Shown here one piece after another: positions 1 to 10,139 of a stretch of 64,000 nt of DNA. The notes beneath the pieces were generated by a model. It was not told where the DNA came from and did no database searches. It worked only from the letters and a program-made list of their open reading frames with translations. Numbering within the stretch: the first letter of the stretch is position 1; every line of letters starts with the position of its first letter. Source of the DNA: Ichthyophis bannanicus (taxonomy: Eukaryota; Chordata; Amphibia; Gymnophiona; Ichthyophiidae); contig CM066033.1 in NCBI GenBank assembly GCA_033557465.1, forward strand, positions 591,386,438 through 591,450,437, in the 5' to 3' direction. The translations under genes were made by a program, and so were the position numbers.

Positions 1-116
1 TTTTGGACTTCCTTCCACTTTTCTTAAAGCGTGGAATACAGCTGGTCTGGGCTTCCAAGATAGTATTTTTCAACAACACCCAAGCTTGATGTACGTCTTT
101 AACCTTCGCAACTGTA
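1..116 (-). mobile_element. LINE ORF2 fragment (CR1-like), flanking DIRS copy A1
   Basis: Read on the minus strand, one frame is open across this stretch and gives a peptide containing HQAWVLLKNTILEAQTSCIP. This resembles the linker between endonuclease and reverse transcriptase in CR1-type LINEs (inference from pattern). At about position 117 the sequence switches to DIRS gag, so this is probably the LINE into which DIRS copy A1 inserted. It runs off the left edge of the window. Confidence 0.35.
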
Positions 117-996
117 CTTGGTCCGGTGGGTGTCTGGTGACTCCTCACCCTCCGTTTCCCAACCGGACCCCTCAGAGGAGGAATCGAGCGGCTCCGGTCT
201 CGAGGGCTTCAGTCTCGACCGCCCCAACACCGGTGGAATCAGTGTCGACGACCTCGCTCCCGAATGGGAGGTCAAGGGGGACCTCAGCCGAGGATAGACT
301 CGAGATCTTAGTGTCTCGAGGATCGACTCGGCCTCCGGGGTCAACTTCGGACATCGATGTCCCAGTGGTCGGGGCAGATGAACTGGTGAGACCGGCTATC
401 AGTGCCCGTTGCTGGTCCATGAAGGCAGCCATGCTGCGCTCCAAGGCTGCCATCCTGAGACCGAGCTCAGGAGGCTCCGCAGCCCCTGGGTCGGGACCCG
501 ACGCCGACTCTCCCAGAGGAGAGTCCACAATGAGGACAGTACTTACCTGCCTCAGTGTCTTCTTACGTGGGAGTTTTGTAGGCCTCTCTGACTCCGAGGA
601 TCCGGGGCGGCGGTCTGGGCTCCGCGACCAATCCTGCGAGGGACCAGGCCGCTCGGAGTCATCTGACGACACCGCCCTCATGGATTTTTTCTTCCTCCAG
701 TGTTGCCGCGAGGGGGACCCCCTTTCAGAGGACACTCGATGCTGCTCAGGATCAGAGAGCTCCCGATGTGTCAAGGCCTCCGATGAGGTCCGGGCCCAGG
801 CGGGTGCGGACTCGGGAAAAATCCTATCATGTTGCTGTTGCCTGCTCCTCAAGGCTTTGGAAGACATTTTCTTACACGGGCCACAGACCTTCGGGTTGTG
901 GTTGGGCCCGAGGCAACGGAGGCAGCAGTCATGTGTGTCGGTGAGAGACATTAACCTCGTGCACCGATCACACTTTTTAAACCAGCTGGCAGCCAT
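117..996 (-). pseudogene. DIRS copy A1: N-terminal gag fragment
   Basis: The minus-strand frame starts at ATG 996 and begins MAASWFKKCDRC. A cysteine/histidine motif follows (CDRC ... CLRCLGPNH ... CGPC) at residues 9-42. It looks like a zinc-binding gag motif and recurs at the start of every gag in this family here (about 6328, 34651 and 43048). Behind it is a Ser/Pro/Glu-rich region ending in WETEGEESPDTHR. The rest of the element (RT, RNase H, recombinase) is absent: homology ends at 117. Upstream of the ATG only about 12 bp of leader remains before sequence typical of the 3' end of another DIRS copy. A severely truncated relic; the family call rests on similarity to the fuller copies in this window. 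Confidence 0.7.
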
Positions 997-1190
997 CGGG
1001 GAAAAGGGATATATGGGACTCCCCAGCTACAGGCTACTGAAAGCCCATAGCAAAAAAACGGATCCCTCATGGGGAGCCGCAAGCAGCAACAATTAAGTCT
1101 GTGCCCACAGACCACAAGTAGGACCCCTGTGTCCAATGAAACCAGCAGTCCGGTAGCCTGAACACAGAAGGATCGGAGGGTAGGAGCCGC

Positions 1191-2190
1191 CTAAACCCTG
1201 AAAAAGTTATGGAGTACAGCCTGGCCAAAGGCACTGTCCCATCGGGACTCTCTTTCCAGGTAGTAATGGGCTGCGAAGGTATGGACTAAAGACCAGATGG
1301 CGGCACGGCAGATATCCACCATCGGCACAGAGCGTAAGTTTGCCACCGAGGACGCCATGGCCCTGACACGGTGTACCATGATGCGGCCTTCCAGCGGGAG
1401 CCTCGCTTGCTCATAACCAAGGGTGATACAGTCCACCACCCATGTGGACAGCGTACGCTTGGTCACCACCTCCCCCAGATTACTGGGGCCATAGGAGATG
1501 AAAAGCTGAGAAGCTTTGCGGTGGCCCTGAATGCACTGGATATAGAAGGAGAAAAGCCCTCTTACAGTCCAAGGTGTGAAGGACCTTCTCCACCCGAATG
1601 GAGTGAGATCTTGAAAAGAAGGTAGGGAGCACCACCTCCTGGTTGAGATGGAAGGGTGACACTACCTTTGGCAGAAATTTGGGATGCATGCGAAGCACCA
1701 CTCTGTTCTTGTAGAACCTGGTATAAGGCACCTCCAACACAAGGGCCTGAAGCTTGCTAACTCTGCGAGCGGAGGTGAGCGCAACCAGGAAAGCCACCTT
1801 CCAAGAGAGGTAGAGAAGGTGGCAGGTAGCCAGAGGCTCAAAGGGTGGCTGAGTGAGCTGCCCCAACACCACACTGAGGTTCCAGTCAGTTGCCGGACGG
1901 CAAACCAGGGGCTTTGATAGGAGCAGGCCCCAAAGAAAACAGGTCACCAATGTTTGGACAAGAGGGGCTTACCATCCAACAGATGGTGGTGTACCCCCAG
2001 GGACTAAGATGCACTCTGACTGAGAGAGGTGGAGAAGGTATTGTAACACCAGAGGCAACAGGCAGGAGAAAGGATAAGCCCTGTGTCCAGCGCACCAGAC
2101 AGAGAACCTGCACCATTTGAGGGCATAAGCCTTCCTAGTAGAGGCTTTGTGAGAGGCCAGCAGAATGTCTTCCACCTCAACCAGAAGGTT
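1191..2190 (-). pseudogene. DIRS A2 tyrosine recombinase, degenerate
   Basis: Three minus-strand frames together cover the recombinase. The N-terminal part (about 2175-1970) has SHKASTRKAYALKW, the core-binding segment. The middle (about 1800-1600) has LTSARRVSKLQALV, containing the first catalytic Arg of the tyrosine recombinase fold. The C-terminal part (1469-1191) has MVHRVRAMASSVA (the HxxR motif) and FAAHYYLE with the likely nucleophile Tyr. In DIRS elements this enzyme integrates the circular DNA copy without target-site duplication. At least two frame changes separate the blocks, so no intact product is encoded. The motifs line up with copies B, C and E1. Confidence 0.8.
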
Positions 2191-3445
2191 GAAAGGGGCC
2201 AGTCACCTTCTCAGCAGCCACGCTGTAAGCGACAGGGACTCCAGGATGGGGTGCAGAAGAGTGCCCCCCTCCTGAGATAGGCGTCACAGGGCGGTCCCCA
2301 AGGAGATGGGGGCCACCACAGTCAACTGTAGAAGCTGCGCAAACCACAGTTGCTTGGGCCACTGAGGAGCTATCAGGATGAGCGAGGCCCTGACGTGGAG
2401 GGTTCTGAACAAGGTTTTAGCAATCAGCAGCGTCGGAGGGAAGGCGTACATGAGGCCTTCTGACCATGAGACCAGGAATGTGTCCGCTGCCACCCTGGAG
2501 GGATGGGCCCGCCGGGAGCAGAAGTGAAGCAACTGAAAGTTGTCCAGGCTGGCGAACAAGTCCAAGAGCCGGAAAAGCTGACTTGCTACCCTGGGGTCCA
2601 GCTGCCACTCGTGCGGCTGGAGGACTCTGCAGAGTCTATCGGCCAGCAGGTTGTCCTGGCCCGTCAGGTACACTGCCCACAGGAGAATACCCTGGATTGC
2701 GTACGAACAGAGAACCAATGCCTCCTGACAAAGGGTATGAGACCCTGTGTCCCCCTGTTTGTTCATGTAGAACATTGCCACCTGGTTGTCCATCTGGACC
2801 AGCACTGGCTGGTGACACAGATGTTGACAGAAGACCTTCAGGGCTAGGTGTATGGCTTGGAGGTCCAGCTGTTGGGTGCTCTCATCCTGTGATCAGTTGC
2901 CTTGAATGTGGAGATCTCCGCAGTGAGCTTCCCAGCAGAGCAGGGAGGCATCTGTGGTGAAGACAGTCAAGGGGCTTGGGGCCTGAAAAGGCATGCCCAA
3001 CTCAAGATGCTGGGGCGACTTCCACCAGGCCAGAGTCTGCCAATTGGCGGGTCATAGAAACTCTGTCTCAGAGGCAGCCCGTGGCCTGAGACCACTAGTC
3101 CCGGAAACACCACTGCGCCGCCCTCATATGGAGACGAGCATCTGGGATGACGTGGACCGTGGGGGCCCAAGAAGGCGTAGAGGAAGCCAGGTGGGTACTG
3201 AGGGACGGTACTGTATGTCCCAAGCTAGAGACCTGAGACGATAGGCACGGTCTCTGGGCAAGAAAGCCTTCGATGGAGAGTGTCGATCTTTGCCCCAATG
3301 AACTCCAGACACTATGTCAGGAGGAGGTGAGACTTGGGGTAGTTTATGACAAAGCCCAAGTGTTGCAGAACCTGGATGGTGCGTGCGGTGGCCTGCTGTG
3401 CCTCCCTTTATAAGCCAGTCGTCCAGGTAGGGAAAGATGAAAATT
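2191..3445 (-). pseudogene. DIRS A2 RNase H and partial reverse transcriptase
   Basis: From right to left: FPYLDDWLI near 3430-3400, with the YLDD catalytic motif of the DIRS reverse transcriptase; the RT C-terminal (thumb) region; then RNase H with VQMDNQVAMFYMNKQGDTG near 2800-2740 and a LADRL ... EWQLDP segment near 2660-2590. Frames change repeatedly. The N-terminal two-thirds of RT, present in copies B and C (for example FRYRVLPFGL-type sequence), is missing. Just upstream of YLDD the sequence passes directly into the gag C-terminal segment at about 3480. This looks like an internal deletion. Confidence 0.75.
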
Positions 3446-3479
3446 TCCTTGGGGTAGAGAGGCTATCCTCAAGGAATTA

Positions 3480-6328
3480 AAATTCTCACCGCTGGCTGGG
3501 CTGGAGCCGGTGCCTGGGGCTTTGGAGCCTTCTGCTTATATGGGACATGCCCATGTCTCTTGGCCTGCTGACCCTGTTGGGGAGCTGGGGAGGCCTGATA
3601 AGATGGATAGTTTCTGTAAGCAGCACCTCTCCTCGGGTAAAAAAGCTTTTTACCTGAGCCCTTCCATCGGGGAGGGGCAGCAGTCTTTTTAGAGAGCCTG
3701 GTCCTTGTCATGAACTCTGTCTTCAGCTCGGCAGCCTTGTCGGTCATGGGTTTGCCAAAGAGGTTCTCTCCTTGGCAGGGGACATTGACCAATTTGTCCT
3801 GAACCCATTGCTCGAGGTCTGACGACTGTAGCCAAGCTTGGTGGCGTGCACAGATGCCAGCCGCTGCTACTCAAACTGCCAACTCGAACCCATCATAGGC
3901 CACCCGAGACATGAATTTGGAGCATTCATGGACTGCTTTAGCCAGGTCTCTCAGGTACAGCTGGTAAGCCTGGATGTGGCCGATGAGCACTGAGCCCTGG
4001 TAGCACTTTCTGCTGAGAGCATCCAAGCTGCGGGCCTCCCTGCTGGGGGGCACAGAGGAGTGCGTCTTTTGGCTTTTCAGCCGACGCATGGTCAACTCCA
4101 CCGCCATAGGGTTATTTATTTTATTTAGCTGTATTTATATCCCGCTTTTCACCGGGTCAAAGCGGTGGAACATACAATAATCAATTACAAGGGTTTGGGG
4201 CCGTCACCTGGTGGCCAACAATAATGATTCTTAACAATTACTTGGGACGTAGACATAGACATTGTGTTATGGTTACATATGACATATGTTCAGGGGGACG
4301 AAATATGGTGGTTGGGAGGGAGTCAGTGGTGGGTGCTTGTCTCTGGTCCGAGGAATTCTTGGAATAGTGCAGTTTTAAGTCGTTTTCTGAAGGATAAGAG
4401 GTCTGTGTTGCTTCTGATGTGATTTGGTAGAGAGTTCCAGAGGGATGGTGCATATTGTTCGAAGGCTCTGTTGCAGGTCCGTTGATTGTATTTCGTTCTT
4501 TTGTGTGGGATGGTGAGGGAGTTATTGATGGTTTGTCTGGTTGTCCTGTTGTGGGCTGGCTGAGGCAGAAGGGTGCGGAGCTGGGAGGTTTGAGTTTGGT
4601 AGAGAGCTTTGTGGGTGAGTAGGGCGGATTTGTATTTGATTCTTGCTTCTAGGGGGAGTATGTGTAGCTCCCTCAGGACTGTTTTTTTGCATTCTTGATA
4701 ATTCTTACTGTGGTGTTTAAGGCAATTCGAAGTGGGTTGGTATGAGTGGCTGCAAGTCCATGGTATATTATATTGCAGTAGTCCAGGTGGGGGAGTGTCA
4801 AGGCTTGCATCACTGTTCTGAAGTCCTGTGGTTCAAGAAGAGGTCTGAGGCGTTGTACTGTTTTAGCTTTGTGGTAGATTGTTGCGGTGGTTTTTTTGAT
4901 CTGTTGATTGAGTGTGAGTGCTTGATATATGATGATTCCCAGGTATCTTATTTGTGGTTGTATTTGTATTTTTGTGGTTCCAATGTCGAGGTGTGTAGGT
5001 GGCGTGAAGTCTGGGTCCTTTGTTACTATGAGGGCTTCAGTTTTCTTTATGTTGATGGGTTATGCGGCAGCTGTGACTTTTGGAAGCCTGAGCTCCGGCG
5101 GACTCGATAAATCAAGTCGAGCCGTTTGCTTATCACTGGCACCGAAGCCGGTGTCTCCCACATATGGAGCATGAGCCATTCCAGGATGGGAGGGATGGGT
5201 ACTGTGACGATTCCCGAGAGGGGCCTCGTACTGGAGGATTTCCAACTCATCCGTCCGAGGGTCTTCCTCCAACTCGATCGGGAATACCAGGGCCTTAGAC
5301 GTGTTCTTGACAAAATCCAGGAAGCCCATGCCCTTGGGTGGGGACTGCCGTCGAGGCTCTGAGATGGAAGGGTCAGAAGGGTCAGAAGGGTCGTTGTGCT
5401 GGTGGTAATGGGTATTGGGGGACTCTTCATCCTCCGTCTCCCACTCGGCGTAGTCTGTCAAGGATTTGTAGGAGGGCTGCTCTGCAGGCCTCGAGGCTCC
5501 AGATGCTCTAAGGCCAGTGCCTGGCAAATTTGTTGGGGATGATCGTGGTCCCATCAAGCGGGACTTGGAGCACAACCTCAGCCGAGAATAGACTTGAAGT
5601 CAAAGGACCTCAAGGATCGGCTCTGCCTCCGGGGACGTCTTGGATGTCGAGGGCCCAGTAGTCGGGACGGATGAACCTGTCGTGCCGGACAACAGTGCCC
5701 ACTGCTGGTCCATGAAGGCAGACAAACTGCGCTCCAGGGCCGCCATTTTGGATTCCAGACCAGAAGGCTCCACAGCCTTCGGTGCGGGCACCAAGGGACT
5801 TGGGCTCGATGCCGGCTCCCCCAAAGGGGAATCCTCGACGAGGATGGTGCCTGAGGACAGAGGCCGGTCTGCGGTCGGATCCTTCCAGGGGATCTTTGCA
5901 GGCCGCTCCTTCTCCTATGCCTCGGACAAACATCTCAGACTGTGGGACTGGGCCTGGGGAGTCCCTAGCTAGTTGGAACCATCCAAGACGCTGCCTTCGA
6001 GGGTTTCTTCTTCCTGGGTTCCCTCGAGGGAGACTCCCTTTCTGAGGACCAACAATGAGATTCAGGTTCAGAGGGCTCCGCCCGAGATGTTGGGGCCTTA
6101 GACGAGGCCCGGCCTTTGGAGGCATCGGGGGGGGAAAAAAAAAACAACAACTTATCGAGCTGCTTGCTGCTGGTGGCTCTTGAGGGCCTTGCTGGACATC
6201 CTCTTACAGAGACTGCAGGTTGCTGGGTCGTGGTCTGGCCCAAGGCAGTGGAGACAGCAGTCGTGTGTGTCAGTCAAAGACATGATTTTAGAGCACCTAT
6301 CACACTTCTTAAAGCCACCGGTAGCCAT
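3480..6328 (-). pseudogene. DIRS A2 gag, split by an L2-like LINE insertion
   Basis: The start codon is at 6328 on the minus strand, giving MATGGFKKCDRCSKIM and the zinc-knuckle-like Cys/His motif (CDRC, CLHCLGPDH, CSLC). After the Ser/acidic central region come the conserved blocks RMSWKSSS/EDFVK-type (about 5300), then the LINE insert (4116-5056). The C-terminal block resumes at 4108 with VELTMRRLKSQKTHSSVPP and ends with a Lys/Pro/Gln-rich tail (about 3700-3480). Several frameshifts are present. In DIRS elements this ORF encodes the presumed nucleocapsid-like protein. Confidence 0.75.
4109..5063 (-). mobile_element. L2-like LINE 3' end inserted in DIRS A2 gag
   Basis: A 5'-truncated LINE on the minus strand. 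It is flanked by the 7-bp duplication GGGTTAT at 4109-4115 and 5057-5063. Removing insert plus one duplication restores the gag sequence context seen at 33417 and 41870. Near 4450-4310 a frame resembles the LINE C-terminal motif (SLWNSLPNH-like, then SFRKRLK-like). The 3' UTR ends with the hairpin-like CGCTTTGACCCGGTGAAAAG followed by an ATAAA-rich tail at 4113-4175 (minus strand). The same 3' end is found on the SINE at 9290-9574. Confidence 0.8.
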
Positions 6329-6594
6329 GGGGGGAAAAAAGTACCCCTGCGAGGTTGAAGACTCTCCAGGCTGCCAGCAGGAGAAAAAAGGCACAGAGAC
6401 ACCAAAAAAAAGAAAAAAACGAAAGACTACAAAAAATAAACCGAACCTGACGCTGAGACACAGAGGTCGGTAAGTGGGAAGAGTACCGGTGCAATACCGG
6501 AGGCAAGAATGAAACTTGGAGAGAGAAAAATCAACTTTTTCCGGGGACAAGTCAGACGACGTCTGAAGGGCTCTGCAGAAAAAAGGAGACTGAG

Positions 6595-6724
6595 CAAGAT
6601 GGCACCCTTGGGCGGGAAGGGGACCAGGCATGCGTGGTGACATTTCCCAAAGGCTTCCACGAGGGCTCTGTTGGCACCGACGTCACCCATATGTGAATAC
6701 TGACTTCCTGCATGTTCCCGGAGA
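6595..6724 (-). repeat. 5' inverted terminal repeat of DIRS A2
   Basis: From GAGCAAGATGGCACCCTTGG through the segment ACGTCACCCATATGTGA to TGTTCCCGGAGAAA. It is the inverted counterpart of the left-end sequences of copies B (29318-29500) and C (35160-35340). The flank to the right at 6725 is unrelated. Confidence 0.75.
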
Positions 6725-7414
6725 AATAATCTTTCATCTTGACGTTTTCTCACTGCATTGATTTCATCACAGGGAAGGGTACCCACTACCACTCGATTAC
6801 TTGTTCATAGAATTACTGGCTCCATCCCTTGGTTTTACACATTGTTGCATAACCCTTTTGCATAACCCCTTTTCTGCTCCAGTGGATGTAACCTTTACCA
6901 AAACTCTCCTCCACTTTCCCTGGGGGGGGGGGGGAAACAGAAGATAAAGAGGAGGGGTAGAAGGGGTATAGGAGGGGGGAGAAGGAGAAGGAAGAGGAAG
7001 GGACGAACGAGGGAGTAAGCGTGGAAGGAATGTTAAGCAATTGGGAGTAACTATCATCAATGTGAAAGCATTAAGGATGTGGCAAAAAAGAAGGTTGTTG
7101 GAGTGTGAGGGTGAACGTGTGAATGCAGACATCATATGTATTGTGAGACTATGCCGGTCTTAGGCGGTTGCCTAGACCTGGGCATAGCCTGAAGTTGTGG
7201 AAATAAAGACACTGCAGTCGTGTCCTGAGTGAAAATTAAGGTTGGGTTTTATTCCCTTTCCCTTGAGGATGTCTTCAAATAAGGACAACACAAAAGAAAC
7301 GGTTGCTTCACCGGTGCAAAGGATTCTTAACAAATAACAATTATGCTTCTTTCCAGCAAATAAAGTCCATCACATTCAAAATGTGTAAAACACAATTCTT
7401 TTCTTTCTCCTTTC
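6725..7414. other. Non-coding stretch with purine-rich tract
   Basis: I see no gene here. Positions about 6920-7020 form a nearly pure purine tract on the plus strand (G-run of about 14, then AG/GGA repeats). At 7195-7260 there is an AATAAAGACACTGCAG segment, and on the minus strand an AATAAAACCC signal that could serve as a polyadenylation signal for the ORF at 7415-8467. An LTR-like identity was considered but not supported. Confidence 0.4.
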
Positions 7415-8467
7415 TTAACAGAGAGACTCTATGTCATCAGCTATACCTAAAGCACATTCCATGGGCTCAGGGATGTTTTCTGGGCTATAGCTTTCCCACT
7501 GCATAGGGCCAGGACCTGGTCCTGTGTATGGGCACTGAGCCCCTGTGAAGCTGCTCTCCGAGCCTTGCCCTTGGGAAACTTCAGCTGCTGTGAGTTGGAG
7601 CTGCTTTTGGGTGTCACAGATAGCAGGGGCTGTGCTGGGAATTGCCTCCCACGTCTTCTGCCAGTAAGGATTCTCTAGCCTGTTGTAAGCCTGGCTTCTC
7701 CCCCGGGAACCCACTTCTCTCCCTTTACCAAAGACAGGGTACTTATCTCTTTCCGTTGAGAAGATGGTTTCAAGCCCTTCTGCTTCCAGCCAAGGTTTTC
7801 TCTCTGCCTTGCACACTGCTTTCCTCTGTGAACCCCGGTTACTGTGTTTAGCTGAATGAAACTCACTTCCTGCCTTCAGTGAGCTTCCCTGGATGTGACC
7901 TTTGCTCTCTGTTGGCTTGGCTGTTTGCCTCGGTACGAGGACCCCTCTGGCTGGGAAGACTTTGTCACTGTCTTTCTTAGCTCTCCCGGGTTTATCAGCC
8001 TGCCTTTCTTCAGTCCTGGTTCTCCAAGGCAACGTGTCTTTCTGTAACTGCTTTGGAGTTCTTGTCTCACCTTCTCTCTGAGACTGACCTCTCAAACTCC
8101 TGGGCTGCACTTCAGTCCTAGCTCTCCAAGCCTGCCTGGAACTGCAGTCAGACTTCCTTTGGTCTCTGCTTTCCTCCTCAAACTCAAACTCCTGCTCCAG
8201 CCCTAGTCCAGGCTCCTGCTTGAGCTCTCCATCTCTCTCAAGTTCCAGCTTGAGCTCTCGCTCAATTTCCAGCCTGAGCTCTTGCTCGGTTTCTAGCCTG
8301 CTCTGTGGGCTTTCCCACCTGTTTTTATCTCTCTGCTCATCAAACGTAGAACGTGAGTCTGGCTCCAGGTGAGCCTGATTGGAACCCTGAATTCTTACTG
8401 CGTCACTAAAGCCATGAGGAAAGTTTGTTTCCCTTTTCCCTGCCTCTCTGCATTGTGAATGCTGCAA
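7415..8467 (-). CDS. Intact 350-residue ORF of unknown function
   Basis: An uninterrupted minus-strand ORF from ATG 8467 to the stop at 7415. The protein is highly charged and Glu/Gln/Arg/Lys-rich. Residues about 60-105 hold an acidic, periodic run of ELRLEIERELKLELERDGEL type, likely helical or coiled-coil. The centre is basic and Ser/Arg-rich, and the C-terminus is Pro/Met/Glu-rich (PEPMECALG). I see no signal peptide, membrane segment or zinc knuckle. An AATAAA lies downstream on the same strand near 7245, and a 63/60-bp tandem duplication lies just upstream (8488-8610). It could be a gag-like or ORF1-like protein of an unrecognised retroelement, or a chance ORF in biased sequence. No family was recognised. 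Confidence 0.4.
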   Translation of the reverse strand: MQHSQCREAGKRETNFPHGFSDAVRIQGSNQAHLEPDSRSTFDEQRDKNRWESPQSRLETEQELRLEIERELKLELERDGELKQEPGLGLEQEFEFEEESRDQRKSDCSSRQAWRARTEVQPRSLRGQSQREGETRTPKQLQKDTLPWRTRTEERQADKPGRAKKDSDKVFPARGVLVPRQTAKPTESKGHIQGSSLKAGSEFHSAKHSNRGSQRKAVCKAERKPWLEAEGLETIFSTERDKYPVFGKGREVGSRGRSQAYNRLENPYWQKTWEAIPSTAPAICDTQKQLQLTAAEVSQGQGSESSFTGAQCPYTGPGPGPMQWESYSPENIPEPMECALGIADDIESLC

Positions 8468-8487
8468 CTGCCCACGTGGCTGTAAGG

Positions 8488-8610
8488 TAAGCTCTTCTTT
8501 TATATTACTCTCTAATATTTCAGGGTCTATACTATCTACCTCATGACAGATAAGCTCTTTTTTTATGTTACTCTAATGTTTCAGGCTTAGTGCTGTCTAC
8601 CTCATGACAG
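8488..8610. repeat. Tandem duplication, about 60 bp x 2
   Basis: Unit 1 (8488-8550) and unit 2 (8551-8610) both begin TAAGCTCTT and end CTACCTCATGACAG, with a few substitutions and a 3-bp length difference. The L1-like LINE begins immediately to the right. Confidence 0.75.
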
Positions 8611-8612
8611 TA

Positions 8613-9200
8613 TTCAGGAGACTCATTTAAGAGTGGGGCAAGAGTACTTGGTGCAATCAAAAACATATCCTAGGGTGGTGTTGGCAGGGCAGAGGGCCAA
8701 TCCTCGGAAAGGCAGGGTAGGAATATTAGTGGGGGAAGCCTTTAGACATTTATAGTGGGGGAGAGAGGGAAAGATGGGCGATGGGTGGGAGTAAAGTTAA
8801 GAGTGCGGGAGGAAGAGGTGTGGGTGATCACTGTGTATGGTCCAAATGAAGGTCATGGAGAGGCATTTGATAAGATGTCACAGGAAATGGAGGAATTTGG
8901 AGATGCTCAGTTAATACTGGGGGGAGATTTTAATTTAACTAGCAACCCACGGTTGGATAATAGAGGAGGGCAGGGGAGTGGACGAAAGAAGGATAGATTA
9001 AGTATGAAGAGGATGCAGGAGAGACTAGGGGTGATATACTTGTGGAGGGCTAGACACCCAGGGAAGCGTAGGTATACATTCTATTTGCAGGTGCATGGCA
9101 CATATAGTAGATTGGACATGATATGGGGAGGTGGCAAATGGGCCTCAAAGGTAAAGGAGGCAAAAAAGGGGAAATTACCTGGACAGTCCATGCACCAGTA
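8613..9200 (+). pseudogene. L1-like ORF2 endonuclease domain (partial)
   Basis: Apurinic-type endonuclease domain. QETHL at the start contains the Glu of the first catalytic block. Further motifs are WVITVYGPN (about 8820-8850), LILGGDFNLT (about 8910-8940; the GDFN block) and YSRLDMIW (about 9105-9125), matching the RLD[YM] block. Stop codons and a frame change near 8745 break it. The extreme N-terminus is missing because of 5' truncation. The enzyme nicks target DNA to prime reverse transcription. Confidence 0.75.
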
Positions 9201-9289
9201 AGTGTGATTTTTGATATAGGAGAAAGAGAGGAGGGGCTCAAGTTCTGGAAACTAAATGACTCATTGTTGGACGATGAAGAGCATATGGG

Positions 9290-9574
9290 AGGAGTGGCCT
9301 AGTGGTTAGGACAAGGTACTTCAGGCCAGAGGGCCAGGGGTTCAAGTCCCACCTGGGGACAGCAATCTCAGGCTGGAGGGACTGGGATTTCTAGTCCTAT
9401 AGGCACTCCTTGTGGTCTTGGGCAAGCCACTTAACCCTCCATTGCCCATGTTCCCTGTAAGTATTAGCCTATGTGTGTCATATCCCCTCGTGTTAAATGT
9501 ATCTCCAATTGACCGCTTTGACCCGGTGAAAAGCGGGATATAAATACAGCTAAATAAAATAAAAATAAAAAAAA
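9290..9574 (+). mobile_element. tRNA-derived CORE-type SINE with L2-like tail
   Basis: Flanked by the perfect 7-bp duplication ATATGGG (9283-9289 and 9575-9581). The head has pol III promoter-like boxes: AGTGGCCTAGTGGTTAGG (A box) and GGTTCAAGTCCC (B box). The body has CTTGGGCAAGCCACTTAACC, resembling the CORE segment shared by MIR-type SINEs. The 3' end (GACCGCTTTGACCCGGTGAA ... ATAAATACAGC, then AAATAAAA repeats) equals the 3' end of the LINE at 4109-5063. It is inserted within the L1-like LINE. Confidence 0.9.
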
Positions 9575-10139
9575 ATATGGGGGTGGTGAGAGCAGCTATA
9601 AAGGAGTATCTGACATTTAATGAAACAGGAGAGGTTCAGTTGAAAACCGTTTGAGATGATTTAAAGGCAGTTATCAGAGGAAAACTAATCAGTATAGCAA
9701 CGAGAGTTAAAAGGGAGAAGAGAGTGGAAGGGGAACTGTAAGGACAGATAAGGCAGCTGGAGGTTCATCAAAGGACAAAGGATAATGGGGTAATGGCTAA
9801 ACTGATAAAAACAAGAGCAGAGCTCAGTAAGCTGAGAGGACAAGAAATTGTGTTTAAACTAATTGTCTTAAAAACAAAAATACTTTGAGGGAGGAAATAA
9901 AGTGGGGAAGGTATTGGCAAGTAGGATGCGGGCCCAAAGGCAGGCAGTATATATAGAAGGAATTAGGGATAATAAAGGGAAGATGGTACATCGCACGAAA
10001 GAGATAAGTCAGGTAAGTTAGGGAATATTATCGAAACTTGTATCAAAGTGAGCTGCAAAAGGGGCAGGAGGAGATAAAGAGATATTTGCAAGAGTGTGGG
10101 TTGAGTAAGGTAGATCCAGAGGAAAGGGAATGACTGACT

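Larger units (their letters stand above)
1009..6724 (-). mobile_element. DIRS-like retrotransposon copy A2
   Basis: A tyrosine-recombinase retrotransposon in minus orientation: gag (6328 down to about 3480), a remnant of RT, RNase H, then recombinase (about 2190 to 1191). Its 5' inverted terminal repeat is at 6595-6724. The left (3') end is cut: sequence starts inside the internal complementary region with ATATGGGACTCCCC and lacks the terminal repeat seen at 29318 or 35160. An L2-like LINE 3' end sits in gag (4116-5056). Compared with copy B, roughly 600 bp of the RT/gag boundary is missing near 3445-3480. Numerous stops and frame changes make this a dead copy. Confidence 0.85.

Noticed and set aside
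86..1096. A 336-codon open frame on the plus strand
   Set aside because: It is the antisense of the DIRS A1 gag, whose zinc-knuckle motif reads on the minus strand, and it crosses the A1/A2 junction. Composition artefact.
6797..7135. Pro/Ser/Leu-rich minus-strand frames
   Set aside because: They are translations of the purine-rich tract and have no domain features.
7140..7270. Possible LTR of an endogenous retrovirus-like element (AATAAAGACACTGCAG)
   Set aside because: No TG...CA ends, second LTR, primer binding site or pol motifs were found nearby.
9290..9390. tRNA gene from the A and B boxes of the SINE heads (also 28675-28775)
   Set aside because: The boxes sit in a dispersed repeat with CORE and LINE-tail sequence and target duplications, and no cloverleaf with intact anticodon arm is apparent.
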